Part shown: in pieces, positions 34,632-46,605 of the stretch
Position numbering within the stretch: position 1 is the first letter of the stretch
Layout: each line of letters starts with the position of its first letter
Translations under genes and position numbers: made by a program
Assembly: GCA_022575985.1 (NCBI GenBank)
Contig: JAKSXM010000237.1
Coordinates: 4,048,501 to 4,112,500 of the forward strand
Origin: Anagrus nilaparvatae
Lineage: Eukaryota; Arthropoda; Insecta; Hymenoptera; Mymaridae
Length of the DNA stretch: 64,000 nucleotides
Direction of reading: 5' to 3'
Notes under the pieces: model-generated
What the model saw: only the letters and a program-made list of their open reading frames with translations
What the model was told of the DNA's origin: nothing
Database searches by the model: none

Positions 34632-35692
34632 AACCACTCTCTCTCGCATAAAATTTGAAATCCCTCAATGTTAAAAAAAATTAATATTTATGTAATAATT
34701 TAGCATCAAATGCGTAAAAATCACTATTACCTCTATTGTTCTATAATATGGATCGAGTAAAATCTGTGCAAGAGCAACTATTTGTGGTGTTCTGTCCCAT
34801 CCATCACTACAATGGACTAGGACAGGTCTTTTATCTCTCTCGATTGCTGAAGCAACTGTTACAGCTGCTCGAAGTAATCCAGACATATGTTGCAACCATC
34901 GATTTCCTTCCAATAAACTTAACCAACTGTAGAATAAAAAAATCATTCCAATTAAAAATAAATATTTATACTATATGAAATATTTTATATGAATAAAAAA
35001 TTTTTAATACATAATTATCTGTAGCAATAACAAATATTTTTAAAATAAATAAACTCAAATTTTTTTAATAATTTACATTCCTATATTCAAGAAATTCTTT
35101 AATTAGTACTAATTATAAATAGTAATTTAAACTTTACATACTTTAATTGGTCAGAGTCTGATGCACATAATTGTCTTACAGCATGAAAACTTTTTCTAAT
35201 AGAATGAATATTTGGTAGATTCATAAACTGAATTTCACAGTTAGGATAATACAGTTAGGTCGATTGGCTACAGCAGTTGTATAAGATATTGCATCTACTA
35301 TAAGAACTTTCTGCAAATAATTAAAAATATGTTGAAAAGCTAACTCAAGTTTTTATATAATTTATTTATTACTTTTGATGCTAAATGTGCAATAGGTTCA
35401 GAATCTCTAGGTTCTGAAGAATCTGGTGTGTCAATCATCATTTATTCACCTCTGTCATAAGAACATGCATCCGATAAAGCTTTTAAAAAATCTTCATCTT
35501 CTTTACTTCGCCAACCAAGCCATCCAACTTTTGGTTGACTACTACGAGCTATGACAGCTCCATTGGTAACATGCCTCCATACAACTGCTGGAATCCTTTG
35601 GGAACTCCTAAATTTAGCAATTACTTGTAATACTTCATCTGTTATACATGCAGAAACAAGAAATTGAGGTGGATACGATGGGCACATTTGGT
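34632..35692 (-). pseudogene. Myotubularin-related phosphatase fragment (MTMR3/4-like), introns retained
   Basis: Four exon pieces on the minus strand. Exon A (35,692-35,373) begins '[17 protein letters not shown]' and includes 'IPAVVWRH', 'GAVIARSSQP' and 'GWLGWRSKEDE', with an in-frame TGA after 'SYDRGE'. Exon B (35,310-35,142) reads 'VLIVDAISYTTAVANRP', then after a small deletion and frameshift 'PNCEIQFMNLPNIHSIRKSF'. Exon C (34,926-34,731) carries the phosphatase P-loop 'HCSDGWDRT' (CX5R) in 'VLVHCSDGWDRTPQIVALAQ'. Exon D (34,663-34,632) keeps only 'GFQILCEREWL'. Introns have GT-AG ends, so this is a DNA-level copy and not a processed pseudogene. MTMR proteins dephosphorylate PI3P-type lipids. 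This piece lacks the PH-GRAM and C-terminal parts and is joined directly to a Polo kinase fragment. Confidence 0.85.
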
Positions 35693-36719
35693 AATCTTTG
35701 ATTCAAAAGGTGGTTTTTTAACAAGAAGCGTAAACATAATACATCCTGGGCTCCAAACGTCTACTTGATAAGAATAGCCAACTTAAATTAAAATTTCTGG
35801 AGCAATATAGTTTGGTGTACCACGTAACGTCTGTTTTTTTTTCTCCATCATGTTCAAGCCTTGAAGCTAAAAAGCAATATCTCTAATTTTAACTTGTAAA
35901 TCATCGATTAAAAATAAATTTCCAAGTTTCAAAACTAGATGAATTATTTTGTTTTGATGTAAATATTAAACGCCATCAAGAATTTGCTTCATATAATATC
36001 TAGTTTCCAATTCTGTTAAAGCTTTTCTACGCTTATGTAATTCCATCATAGACTGCAATTGTGAGAAATGAGTTACATAAATAATTATAATAAATAAAGA
36101 TGTTATCTTACCCTTTTTCTACAAAGCTCCAAAATAATGTAAACATTTAAATTATCATCAAAAAATCCATGAAAACCAACAACGTGACTATGATTTAAAC
36201 TTTTGGGAATTGTTATTGTATCATTTTTTCTTCTTGATTTGATTTTCTCATCAACGTTTTGGGTACAATTTTATCAGCAAAAAAATCAAGTGTTTTAAAA
36301 TCTCTAATTTCATAACATTTAGCAAAATCACCCTGAAAACAAAAAGTTTTATTTGAACTTGAAATAAAATTTTACTGATTTTATCAATTTTATCAAATGC
36401 ATATTTTTTATTATTCAAATAATTTTTATTTACAGACAACTAGGTAAAACAGTGTTAGTAAATAAAATAGTGTTGATGTTATGTTATTATATTTGTTTAT
36501 TAGAATAACATAAAAATGTACCAATGAAAATCTTATTCACAGAATAAAAAAAAAATCATTCAATTTATTAAAAAAAGTACAGGGACATGGAAGTTAATAT
36601 ATTATATAAAACAAACCTTTCCAAAAAATCTTCCTTTCACATAACTTCTTCCTGTATTTTTATCAAATATTCCATTTGGGATAATACCAGAGAATTTATT
36701 TTTCTTCTTTATTTGAAAT
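35693..36719 (-). pseudogene. Polo-like kinase fragment (minus copy), introns retained
   Basis: Three exon pieces. Exon 1 (36,719-36,617) encodes 'GIFDKNTGRSYVKGRFFGK', but the position of the start codon is ATT. Exon 2 (36,332-36,112) reads '[20 protein letters not shown]', a stop and frameshift after 'EEKMIQ', then '[17 protein letters not shown]' and '[11 protein letters not shown]'. Exon 3 (36,052-35,693) reads 'SMMELHKRRKALTELETRYY', then a stop, 'YLHQNKIIH', the damaged catalytic loop 'HLVLK' in place of HRDLK, 'DIA' where DFG is expected, 'GTPNYIAPEIL' and '[20 protein letters not shown]'. Lost start, lost catalytic residues and several stops make it certainly non-functional. It stops in the kinase C-lobe, where myotubularin-related sequence begins. 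Confidence 0.88.
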
Positions 36720-38521
36720 GTAATTAAAAAAATTTTTTTTTAAACAACCGAAAGGTCAGGAAAAATTAAAACCTTGCTGAAAAATTACAAGGTTTCAATT
36801 CATCTATAAAACAATAAACAAATTTTAGGCAAAAAATCAAAAATTGTTGTTGCATTATGACAAATTTAAGATAAATATAATAACAATAATTTATTTAATT
36901 AATTAAAGGACAAAGATTACCTCTGTCATATTACAAACAAAATTTTTAGAAATAAGACTCGCGGTATAAGAAAGGCTTGGTTTAATAATAATAATATTGA
37001 AATGCCGTTTCTTATTCCGCGGTTTCAGAGGGGATCCGTTATAATAATTATAGCGCAAATATAAATTATTACAACTATCACGGGAAATTCAGGAGGTTTC
37101 TGAATTCACTATAAAAATTACTTATGTTATAAAATGATTACACAATTTTCATAAACTTACCCATATATATATAAGGTAATATTTTCTAAGAAATAAAATG
37201 ACAATTTTTAATAGTTGAATAAGAAATAATTATTTATTAAGATATTAGGTCTTATTAATTTTAGTATAAATTTAATGTACAAATGATAATCTTAACCTAA
37301 AATTTAATGGCGTGATTTCCGCTAAAATACACGACGCGAAGCGATTTTGATAACAATAACCAATATTTAACACGAGGTTAATAAATTTAGAATAGCGCGA
37401 GAGAGAGAGAAAGAAAATGACCGAAAGGGCTCTTTACAATAATTAATATAAAAATAAAACTGATTTAATGAAATTTCAATATAAAAGGAAGTCAGGAAAA
37501 GGGATAAATGCGCAATAAAATCGATGATTAATCTTAGTAATTTGATTGATACCTTCTCCTTTCTTCTTGATCACGTGACGTCATAAAATTGAATAATTAA
37601 TTGATTACACCAAAATTGGAACGTAATTAGTACTTTAAATATAGAATAATGGCTGATCTTCAGTTGTATTGATTTATTAAATATAATAATGAATATGGTC
37701 GCTGCCTCGTGGTCAACAAGAAATTCCAGGACGTCAAAACCATAAAAATCCAATACAACACTCGATATCTCGCTAATAATTACTCCACAAATCGATGTCG
37801 ACAATAATTTATAATTCAATAATGTCGTCACTCCAAATTATCCAAAAATTATCCCCAATAACTCAATACAAATAATTCAATAAAAATATCAAACTCCAAA
37901 ATAACTTCAATTAATAAATTTAAAAACCACGCGTGATGATGTTCACTCAAGCACGATCATCGACTCTCTGCCTGTATATATTTTTTGGGGGAAGTTAAAG
38001 GAAGGAAGTAGAGAAAAAAAAGGAAATACAATAATTCTCTCGAATTGATCTCTCTCTCTCATTTATCGATACTCGCGATTTGATGATCGTAATGTAAGCA
38101 TGCGCCTCTCTTAAACGCGACTTCACTCATACAAGCACACATCTATTTATCGCACGAAAATACAATTTATTTAAATAAAATATTCATATTGATGATTAGG
38201 GAATAATATTAAAGAATTTATTAATAAATATTATTTACCCGAAATTTTGCCATATTACAGCATACAAAGAAAATACACACTTAGAGGTTATGTAACTTTA
38301 CTATAGTGCGTGCTATATAGCGGAAGCAGACTAGTCAGCTGTTTCTCCCCTCTCATAACTTTTACGGGAATTTTGAGCACCGTTTTTTAATTCTTTCACG
38401 AGCATCATATAGAAAAATATTATAATACAAAAATGCACCTATACCTATTTTTTTTTCTTTTTTTTTTATTTTTGTAAAAAAAAAATACAATTTGATTGAA
38501 GTATAAAAATAAATTTTTTTC
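35985..38521 (-). repeat. Inverted segmental duplicate, first copy
   Basis: Apart from the insertion at about 36,852-38,262, this is the reverse complement of 62,880-64,000, and homology probably continues past the window end. It covers the Polo exons, the two introns and the upstream flank containing 'tagtgcgtgctatatagcgg' and 'agactagtcagctgtttctc'. Outside 38,521 the two copies diverge abruptly. Confidence 0.88.
36852..38262. mobile_element. 1.4-kb insertion in the Polo upstream flank, class unknown
   Basis: Comparison with the uninterrupted copy at 63,140-63,160 defines this insertion to within a few bases: flanks 'gttgttgca' and 'gcatacaaagaa' join to one continuous sequence there. A 3-bp GCA appears on both sides. 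The ends 'ttatgacaaattt' and 'aaattttgccatatta' are imperfect inverted repeats. It has no long ORF. It contains 'gcgagagagagagaaag' and several GC-richer words around 37,950-38,150. A DNA transposon remnant or a long solo LTR are the alternatives. Confidence 0.65.
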
Positions 38522-39040
38522 ATTATACGCTGCAAAAAAAATCTACTTTCTTACTTTCGGGCGATCTTTTTCTCGCTTTTAATGAAAAACTATGTATTGA
38601 AAAAATGTAGGAAATTTTACTTTCAATGCTGTCTGCACTCGTTCGCTACGCTCACTCGTGCATACAACTGCATTGAAAGCCAAATCCTATTTTTTTTCCC
38701 TTGTTGAACAAATAGATATTTTCGTGGATTTAGGTTTTAATTTTTTTTTATTATATGGGTGGTTGAAAAAAAATAAAATAATGTTTTGGATTGATATATA
38801 TTTATAGATATTTTATTCACAATGTCGCATATGCCTTGCTTATCAGTAATGTTATCAGTGCAATTTTGAAAATGGTTTTCCATTAATGCGAGCTTTATTA
38901 TACCAGATTTCCCTTTTGCCTTCCTTTATTTCTCTTATTTTTCTTTCATTATTTACTCTTCTTTTTCTTTGATTTCTTGCTCTTTTTTTTATTTTTTTAT
39001 ACAATACAATTCGCAAATCAGTTATAATATTGAATTTCTA
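38522..39040. other. Intergenic sequence with a GC-richer patch
   Basis: The patch at 38,630-38,690 ('ctgcactcgttcgctacgc', 'tcactcgtgcatacaactg') recalls the one at 2,200-2,340 in composition. No gene is seen. Confidence 0.35.
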
Positions 39041-39510
39041 AAATTAGTATTTTCATATAAAAAAATTAAGCACCCCGTCCATCAAGAATATAAAATTTAT
39101 TGTTTCTTGTATTTTTAGGTGGCAAAAATTTTGAAAATACAAGTTTTCAAAAAATTAATTATCTAATTGAAAATATCAAGTAAAAATGATGTTTCTAAAT
39201 TAATACTTTCATAGAAAAAAATTATGTACTATATCCAAAAAGAAGAAAAAAATTAGTTTTTTTTGTATTTTTTAAAGGGATAAATTTTTAGACAAAAACT
39301 TTCAAAAAATTAAGTTTCAGATTGGAGATATCGAGTAAAAACAATAATTCTAAATATTAGTACTTTCATGGAAAAAAATGAAATTCTCCAAAAAGAAAAA
39401 AATATTGTTGTTTTTTTTACTTTTTAATGCAAAAAATTTTCAAAACATTACTTATCAGATCCAAGCATTGACTATAAACGATATTTCTAAAACTATTATT
39501 ATTGTTATTA
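39040..39510. repeat. ~156-bp satellite, about three units
   Basis: 'tactttcat' followed by 'gaaaaaaat' and 'ccaaaaagaa' recurs near 39,048, 39,213 and 39,365. This is the same family as 55,314-56,600. Confidence 0.7.
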
Positions 39511-39563
39511 TTATTATTTATTTGTTTATCACAAAATAAAGTACACTCTTTTTATAATATATA

Positions 39564-41300
39564 TGGGTGTATCCATTACTTTTCATACAAAAGTCGGCGC
39601 ACGCATGTCACCGATTGGGCTCAAATTTTTAGATTATGTTTGGGGTTATAAAAAACTCACCCAGCCAAATTTTTAGCCCTCTAGAACAATATGGGGCCAA
39701 GTTATGACCTCCAAAAGGTCCAAAAAATGACCTATTTTAGCCTATTTTCAAAATTTCGCCATTCCCTTATTTTTCAGTCAAATTACTTCCGGTTGGTCGC
39801 ATTTTTTTGGTATAAGCTTCAAAATTTACCAAAAAAATTTATAGACTTTTTTATCACGTAGATTTTATTTGGCGATAAAAAATGTTAGATGACTGAAACG
39901 AAAAAAAACAGGAATTTCAAATTGGTGCCAAATCTGGAAATCTTTATATAACTACTTCCGGTTAGTCGCAAAATTTTGTACTACTCAAGACCCTTCGAAT
40001 GCCACCTACAAAATTAAAAACGGCTTATTTTATCCGGAGTTATGCGTATTTTAGTTTGGTCGTTTTTCGGAAATTTTGATTTTTTTGCGTTTTCAAATTA
40101 CTATAACTTTTTTCTATCATAACCAAAATGGCCAAAAATTTCAGAGAATATTCTTCAAAAATTAATAAAAAATCTTTGAAATTTTGGTGGATGATATTGG
40201 CTTCTATCCGTTTTTATACATTCCCAAAAAAGCCTTATTCAAAAAAAAAGTACTCCATTTAAATTACATGAAGCCATGGAGTACTTTTTTTTTGTTTATT
40301 ACCGGTAAAATCGTTTTAAAAATATTTTTTTTGGCTACTTGAGGTTGGGTATCATTTTTTATATATTAAAATAGTACTTTCCATCGATTAGTTGCTTTTC
40401 AAAACATTCTGCAAGCTTTGTAAAAAATTAGAAAGCTGAAAAGTCAAAATTCCTATGTTATTTAAATGGGAAAATTGAGGTGCTTACAAGCACGTGTTTT
40501 TGCAACGCAAAAGCAAAATCCTTGGAACTGGGAACTTTTTATGACCAAAACTTCACAAAAAAACCCGGGGAGCAAAGTTTTTCCACAAAGTCCAAAAATA
40601 GGTTCACTTTAATACACAAAATACGTGAAGAATAAGGCTTTTTTGGGAATGTATAAAAACGGATAGAAGCCAATATCATCCACCAAAATTTCAGAGATTA
40701 TTTATTAATGTTTGAAAAATATTCTCTGAAATTTTTGGCCATTTTGGTTATGATAGAAAAAAGTTATAGTAATTTGAAAACGCAAAAAAATCAAAATTTC
40801 CGAAAAACGACCAAACTAAAATACGCATAACTCCGGATAAAATAAGCCGTTTTTAATTTTGTAGATCGCATTCGAAAGGTCTTGAGTAGTACAAAATTTT
40901 GCGACTAACCGGAAGTAGTTATATAAAGATTTTTGGCACCAATTTGAAATTCCTGTTTTTTTTCGTTTCAGTCATCTAACATTTTTTATCGCCAAATAAA
41001 ATCTACGTGATAAAAAAGTCTATAAATTTTTTTGGTAAATTTTGAAGCTTATACCAAAAAAATGCGACCAACCGGAAGTAATTTGACTGAAAAATAAGGG
41101 AATGGCGAAATTTTGAAAATAGGCTAAAATAGGTCATTTTTTGGACCTTTTGGAGGTCATAACTTGGCCCCATATTGTTCTATAGGGCTAAAAATTTGGC
41201 TAGGTGAGTTTTTTATAACCCCAAACATAATCTAAAAATTTGAGCCCAATCGGTGACATGCGTGCGCCCAGTTTTGTATGAAAAGTAATGGATACACCCA
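39564..41300. mobile_element. Long inverted-repeat (foldback) element, ~1.74 kb, TA target
   Basis: The termini are 'TGGGTGTATCCATTACTTTT' and its inverse, flanked by TA on both sides. Inverted arms of about 640-670 bp (39,564-40,230 and 40,630-41,300) match almost perfectly. The centre (40,230-40,630) is unique. There is no ORF. A TA duplication suggests a Tc1/mariner-related or similar transposase in trans. A half copy is at 19,611-20,067. Confidence 0.85.
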
Positions 41301-42103
41301 TATATATACATGGTCAATTTGTTTCAAAATACAATAAAATTATAAAATAAAACAATATATAAGTAAATATAATATATATGTGATCAATTAATAAGTCAAT
41401 TTAATCAGTCAACAGTTGTAAATATAGTAAACATAGTAAATATAGTAAAATCAGCTATAATTTTTTTATTTTGCATAATTTAAATTTTCAGAGGAAATTA
41501 TAATATACAATAGACAGAAAGCTTAATCAAAATTAATGTGGGATAATTTTTTAAATAGCATTCTCAAAGAATTAATAAATTTGAATGCAGATTAAAGAAG
41601 ATTTTTAAAAGAATTTTTGTCTCAAAATTATTTTCAAAAGTACCTTATAAATAAATATTTTTCTTTATATCTGAACAGAATGTCGTGTTTTAACAAATTT
41701 GGTTATAAAAGTTTACCGTACAATAAATATGGCTCCATGGCATAGCAAATTTAGAATAAGAACAGAAAAACCACTGTATGTAGCTACGTGCGATACAACA
41801 ATTTTATTTATAGGTATAATAATATACACTGTAAAAATACCCGTCTAGTTATTTACAATCCTGAAAGTAAAGTTACTATCCTAACAGTAACAAATACTTA
41901 AAATTTTACAGAAATTAAAAAAAAATATTCCTCTTAAAGTAGTACATTTTAATAAGGTAGTACCTACATAGTAAATACCTTGAAAAAAATTTAAACAGGG
42001 AACTTATTGTTAGTAAAATTAATAAAAATTATACTTAGAACACTGCAATCAAAGTACAACAACATTATCTGTAAATAACAAAATAAAAATGGGTAGTTAA
42101 ATG
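41301..42103. other. AT-rich sequence, nothing certain
   Basis: At 41,829 'cactgtaaaaatacccg' resembles the terminus of the MITE at 59,948, but no matching inverted end is found. No coding signal is visible. Confidence 0.35.
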
Positions 42104-43015
42104 AAGTGAGGGCGATTTGTATGGTCGGGTCTTCAAAACTGCCCCAAAGTGTTTTTTTCTGAAAGTACTACCAAAAATAAGTAACCAGCCCAATTTTTAG
42201 CCTCCCAGAGAGAAATGTCGATTTTTGGCAGCCATTTTAGTATTTTTGGCTGTCGTAAGAAATGTAAGAAAAATGAGTCATAATTTTTTTTATTATTGCT
42301 GTAAAAAACTCACATTAGCATGAAAAATTTTTTCCTGTTAAATCCGGATAGGAAATTTCCCTGGCTATCCGATTCCGGGGTCAAAAATTTTTTTTGAGTA
42401 GCGCGTGCGCGAGGAATCGCTAAGATAGGCTGTCTTTTTTGCAAAAGTCGATTTCTCAAATGCCTATTAGTGAAAAATCTTGTAACCAGGCTTAAAATTT
42501 TCCTTAAACCTTATATTTTTTTGCAAATAAAATTTCGATGGGACTCTGTTTTTTGGGAGCTCTAGACAAAAAAATAGCAGCTTTCAAAACCTCATTTTTA
42601 CAAATTTCAAATTTCCCGCCAAGTCACGTGACCAATCAAAAATCTGACCAAAAATTTGTATTCCGCTGGAAATTTTACATAAGGATATATCTTTTCATGT
42701 TCATTTTAATTTAAAAGATTAAAATTAGAGCTTTCATGTTAAAACAGTGAAATAATAATAAATTAATAAATAATAATAATAATAAGGAAAAAATTTTTCA
42801 TGCTAATGTGAGTTTTTTACAGCAATAATAAAAAAATTATGACTCATTTTTCTTACTTTTCTTATGACAGTCAAAAATACTAAAATGGCTGCCAAAAATC
42901 GACATTTCTCTCTGGGAGGCTAAAAATTGGGCTGGTTACTTATTTTTGGTAGTACTTTCAGAAAAAAACACTTTGGGCAGTTTTGAAGACCCGACCATAC
43001 AAATCGCCCTCACTT
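42104..43015. mobile_element. Inverted-repeat element, ~912 bp
   Basis: The ends 'AAGTGAGGGCGATTTGTATG' and its inverse bound arms of ~230 bp (42,104-42,333 and 42,786-43,015) that are nearly identical. The middle holds 'ggctatccgattccgggg' and 'cccgccaagtcacgtgacc', shared with 250-845. No ORF is present. Confidence 0.85.
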
Positions 43016-43504
43016 CCTTTAAATCTACCCAAATATAAACTCTTTTTTCAAGAGTTTGTTTTTTAAATATTACATTTTTTTCTTTTCTTTTTAAGAAACA
43101 GTTTTGCAGTACTTATAAAAGCAATGCAACGAAGTTACAGACGCATCATAATCCCTTTTAACCCTTCTTTTGCGGAATATTGCTTACTGATCTTATTAAA
43201 TGCTCTACGCAAATCATTGCTTTTAAGGACATACTTGTGTAAAGTAAATCTATCATTTAAAGTATTCTTAATTAATAAGCGAACATTTTTAAAAACATAC
43301 TTTGGGTAAACTAACTTTATATAATTACAGAAAATTTAACTTTTGTTTTTGCATACTGAGATAGGGTCGCAATTTATTTTCGCGATGGGAGATAATTAAA
43401 TTTTACTCATAAGTTGATACAATTATTAGTACAAAATCAGATCTGAAATAACGAAATATTATTAAAAAACAGTGTATTAAAAAAACTTAGTTTCCAAATG
43501 GGTG
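43016..43504. other. AT-rich spacer
   Basis: No supported gene. The 61-codon ORF at 43,124 has no recognisable motif or neighbours. Confidence 0.35.
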
Positions 43505-45721
43505 CCCTGGTAGAAAAAGCTTCCTTGCCCACAACCTTCACGTCAACGTTGCAGGGAACATTGCATACAACATTTCATGTAAGGTTATATTTTAATGTTT
43601 GAAATGAAAGGTTCCGTGTAACGTTACATGACACGTTCTATAAAACGTGAAATGAAAAAAGGTTTTTTTTTTATTAATAAATTAAATATAATAATATATA
43701 TATACACATATTTTTTTAAATAAAAAAAAAGGAAATTCATATTTATTAAGAAACTTTATTTACAAGGTTAATAAAAAAAAATAATTATTTTTTTACATTT
43801 GTTCACTTTTTTTGCATTAAAAAAAAAAATTTAATGCAAAAAAAGTGAACAAAAATTAAATATATTATGTATAGATTATATCTGTACACACTGATTACAA
43901 GTAAATAAATGCTCATCAATAACTTTTAGTACGAATACCCAAAATTTACCTTAAATATATGCACAAAATAATTAATGGAACTTTTTTCCCAATCCGATCA
44001 CTTTCACATTGTTTTAGACATACTTGAAATCTAGTCGAGTCGAAGTAGTAATCAAGTTTTGTCTACTTAAAATGTTAAAGATATTGATTTTGAGCTTGCC
44101 ATCATATTTCTTCTTGAAGAATTGACATCCAGGATGTTTTGGACATGTTTCAGCAACAAAAAAAAATTTGGTCAATATTTCTGGGCCTAAGTCTTCTAAA
44201 AGCGATGACCGCATCATAGTCCAATGCACCAAAAAACTCTAAAAAAAAATTAATTTTACATTAAATTAATGTAGAAAACCATTTAATATGTTTTTAAGGG
44301 TTCAAATTAACTTACCAATGCTAATTTTCACCAATTGGAACTTTTCTATTTAAAGGATGATTGAAATAATGCCCACTTCATAGTCCGAAGTAGGGTAAAT
44401 CTCTGAAAAAAAAAGACTAATTATAAATTGGAACAGAAAACTTTTTCAAGATTTATATAGCATGCATAAAATACTTAAAATTAACTTACCAAATATGATT
44501 TGAACCAATATATCCATGTTTTCCAGCTTCTATAACTCGCCTTCAAAACTGCCATTTATAGTTCTTGAACCTAAAAAAAAAAATACACACAAAGAACCAG
44601 ATTTTTATATTGAATTATATAAAAAAACTAAACTTATCTAATGCTTTCCTTTTTTCTTTAATTTTCATAATTTTTTTTTTGTAATGATGTCTATAATTTA
44701 AACACTACTTTTAAATAAATATAAGAGATTGAAAAATTTATTCATGTGCAGTTTTGTACACAACTAATCTGAACTAGCAGAAGTTTTTATAAAAAGAACT
44801 TGCACAAAAAAGAGCGCTGACACGCCCTCTGAAAATATGTTAGTGTACTTACTTTTTTTTGGGCAAGTTTCTTTTCATAAAAATTTCTGCTAGTTCAGAT
44901 TAGTTGTGTACAAAACTGCACATGAATAAATTTTTCAATCTCTTATAATTATTTAAAAGTAGTTTTTAAATTATAGACATCATTACAAAAAAAAATTATG
45001 AAAATTAAAGAAAAAAGGAAAGCATTAGATAAGTTTAGTTTTTTTATATAATTCAATATAAAAATCGGGTTCTTTGTGTGTATTTTTTTTTTAGGTTCAA
45101 GAACTATAAATGGCAGTTTTGAAGGCGAGTTATAGAAGCTGGAAAACATGGATATATTGGTTCAAATCATATTTGGTAAGTTAATTTTAAGTATTTTATG
45201 CATGCTATATAAATCTTGAAAAAGTTTTCTGTTCCAATTTATAATTAGTCTTTTTTTTTCAGAGATTTACCCTACTTCGGACTATGAAGTGGGTATTATT
45301 TCAATCATCCTTTAAATAGAAAAATGCGCCCATGCTGTTTTTTTTCAGGAACCCGTAAAACACGACTAAAACATCATAAAAAACATGTTTTTATCGTAAA
45401 AGAAGAATAATTGATGAATACAAGCAAAACGCACCTATTTAGAAACTGCAAAAATATCAAAACGCAGCGAATGTGTTAATAAATATGAATTTGCTTTTTT
45501 TTTATTTAAAAAAATATGAGTATATATATATTATTATATTTAATTTATTAATAAAAAAAAAAACCTTTTTTCATTTCACGTTTTATAGAACGTGTCATGT
45601 AACGTTACACGGAACCTTTCATTTCAAACATTAAAATATAACCTTACATGAAATGTTGTATGCAATGTTCCCTGCAACGTTGACGTGAAGGTTGTGGGCA
45701 AGGAAGCTTTTTCTACCAGGG
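43505..45721. mobile_element. Foldback DNA element, 2.2 kb, with paired splice-like signals in both arms
   Basis: The termini are 'CCCTGGTAGAAAAAGCTTCC' and its inverse. Outer inverted arms of ~240 bp (43,505-43,745 and 45,490-45,721) and inner ones of ~460 bp (44,340-44,806 and 44,865-45,320) match closely, leaving 43,746-44,339 and 45,321-45,489 unpaired. No direct flanking repeat is clear beyond TG. In the right arm (plus) and, mirrored, the left arm (minus), a GTAAGT...TTTTTTTTTCAG intron-like segment (45,176-45,262) separates exon-like pieces. Confidence 0.8.
44014..44640 (-). pseudogene. Possible spliced gene remnant inside the foldback element
   Basis: On the minus strand an exon-like piece with 'YPTSDYEVGIISII' lies between consensus splice sites. 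After a second GTAAGT...TTTTAG intron it is followed by 'GALDYDAVIAFRRL' or, in the other frame, the 72-codon ORF 44,014-44,232 ('LLEDLGPEILTKFFFVAETC'). I recognise no family with confidence. The repeated, well-formed splice sites suggest that the element once carried an intron-containing gene. Confidence 0.3.
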
Positions 45722-45904
45722 TGGATAAAGCCTGTAATATATATAATTAAAAAAGGATTATTAATAAGAATTCGTATTCAAAAAGTGGAAGAAGAATATT
45801 TTTTTTAAAGAGTTGTAATTTAAGTTTACTTTAAAGGTAAAAAATATTAAAAAATTACCATTTGCTAAAAAGTTTAATAAAAAAAGGCCACCGTTTTATT
45901 CATT

Positions 45905-46455
45905 GAGGTGGCTCACTGAGTTTAAAAAAACGAACAATATAAACTAAAATTTACTGGAGATGAAGATAATCAAAAAACAAATCCATTGATCCCAAACAAT
46001 ACCGAAGCCCCGATTTTGCTTAAAAACCGAGTGCGCCAAGTAGAATTATATCCTAATAAAGAAATAAGCAACTGAAAATTTAGGTTAACACGCGTTCTAA
46101 TGAGAGTTGATATTGTTTTACTTCGTACTAATTCAATAGCGAATCTTGTTAGATAAAATTGTACGCACGTCTTATTTAAAAAAAATGGAGATTTATCCAA
46201 GAAAAAAATACAATAGTTGCCGATCAAATTATAAAAACTTAATTTTAGTCGTGGGCCTTTTTCAATAAAATATTTTGTATTTACAAAATTTTTCTTACAC
46301 CGCACTCATTATATACGAAAATGCATTATTATTAATAACAACTTCTAAATATTCACGTATCCATAAAATTAATAATAAAATTTAATTAATTAGTTATGCC
46401 TCCCCTCTAATTTCACCCTAAAATACACGGACCTGAAATTGTGAGCCACCTTAAG
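45905..46455. mobile_element. Possible MITE (~550 bp)
   Basis: 'GAGGTGGCTCAC' at 45,905 and 'GTGAGCCACCTTAAG' at 46,441 are inverted. The inverted match is short (about 14 bp). The 111-codon minus ORF between them has no recognisable motif. Confidence 0.4.
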
Positions 46456-46605
46456 TTTAGTTTTGCTTCTGATTAATTTGAAGCTTTCTTTTTCGCGCTG
46501 CGCATGTAAAATAAACTTTATAAGCTATCTGATTTGTGTATTCAGCTTCAATATGTAATCATGAATGCAATATATAAGTCGACGCAAGAATCATTTTATT
46601 TAAAA

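Noticed and set aside
36852..38262. Solo LTR with TG...CA ends
   Set aside because: The ends can be read as TG and CA, but no 4-6-bp target duplication fits that reading; the GCA duplication with other ends fits better, so the class was left open.
45970..46305. 111-aa minus-strand ORF as a gene
   Set aside because: No recognisable motif, and it lies inside a possible MITE with AT-biased composition.
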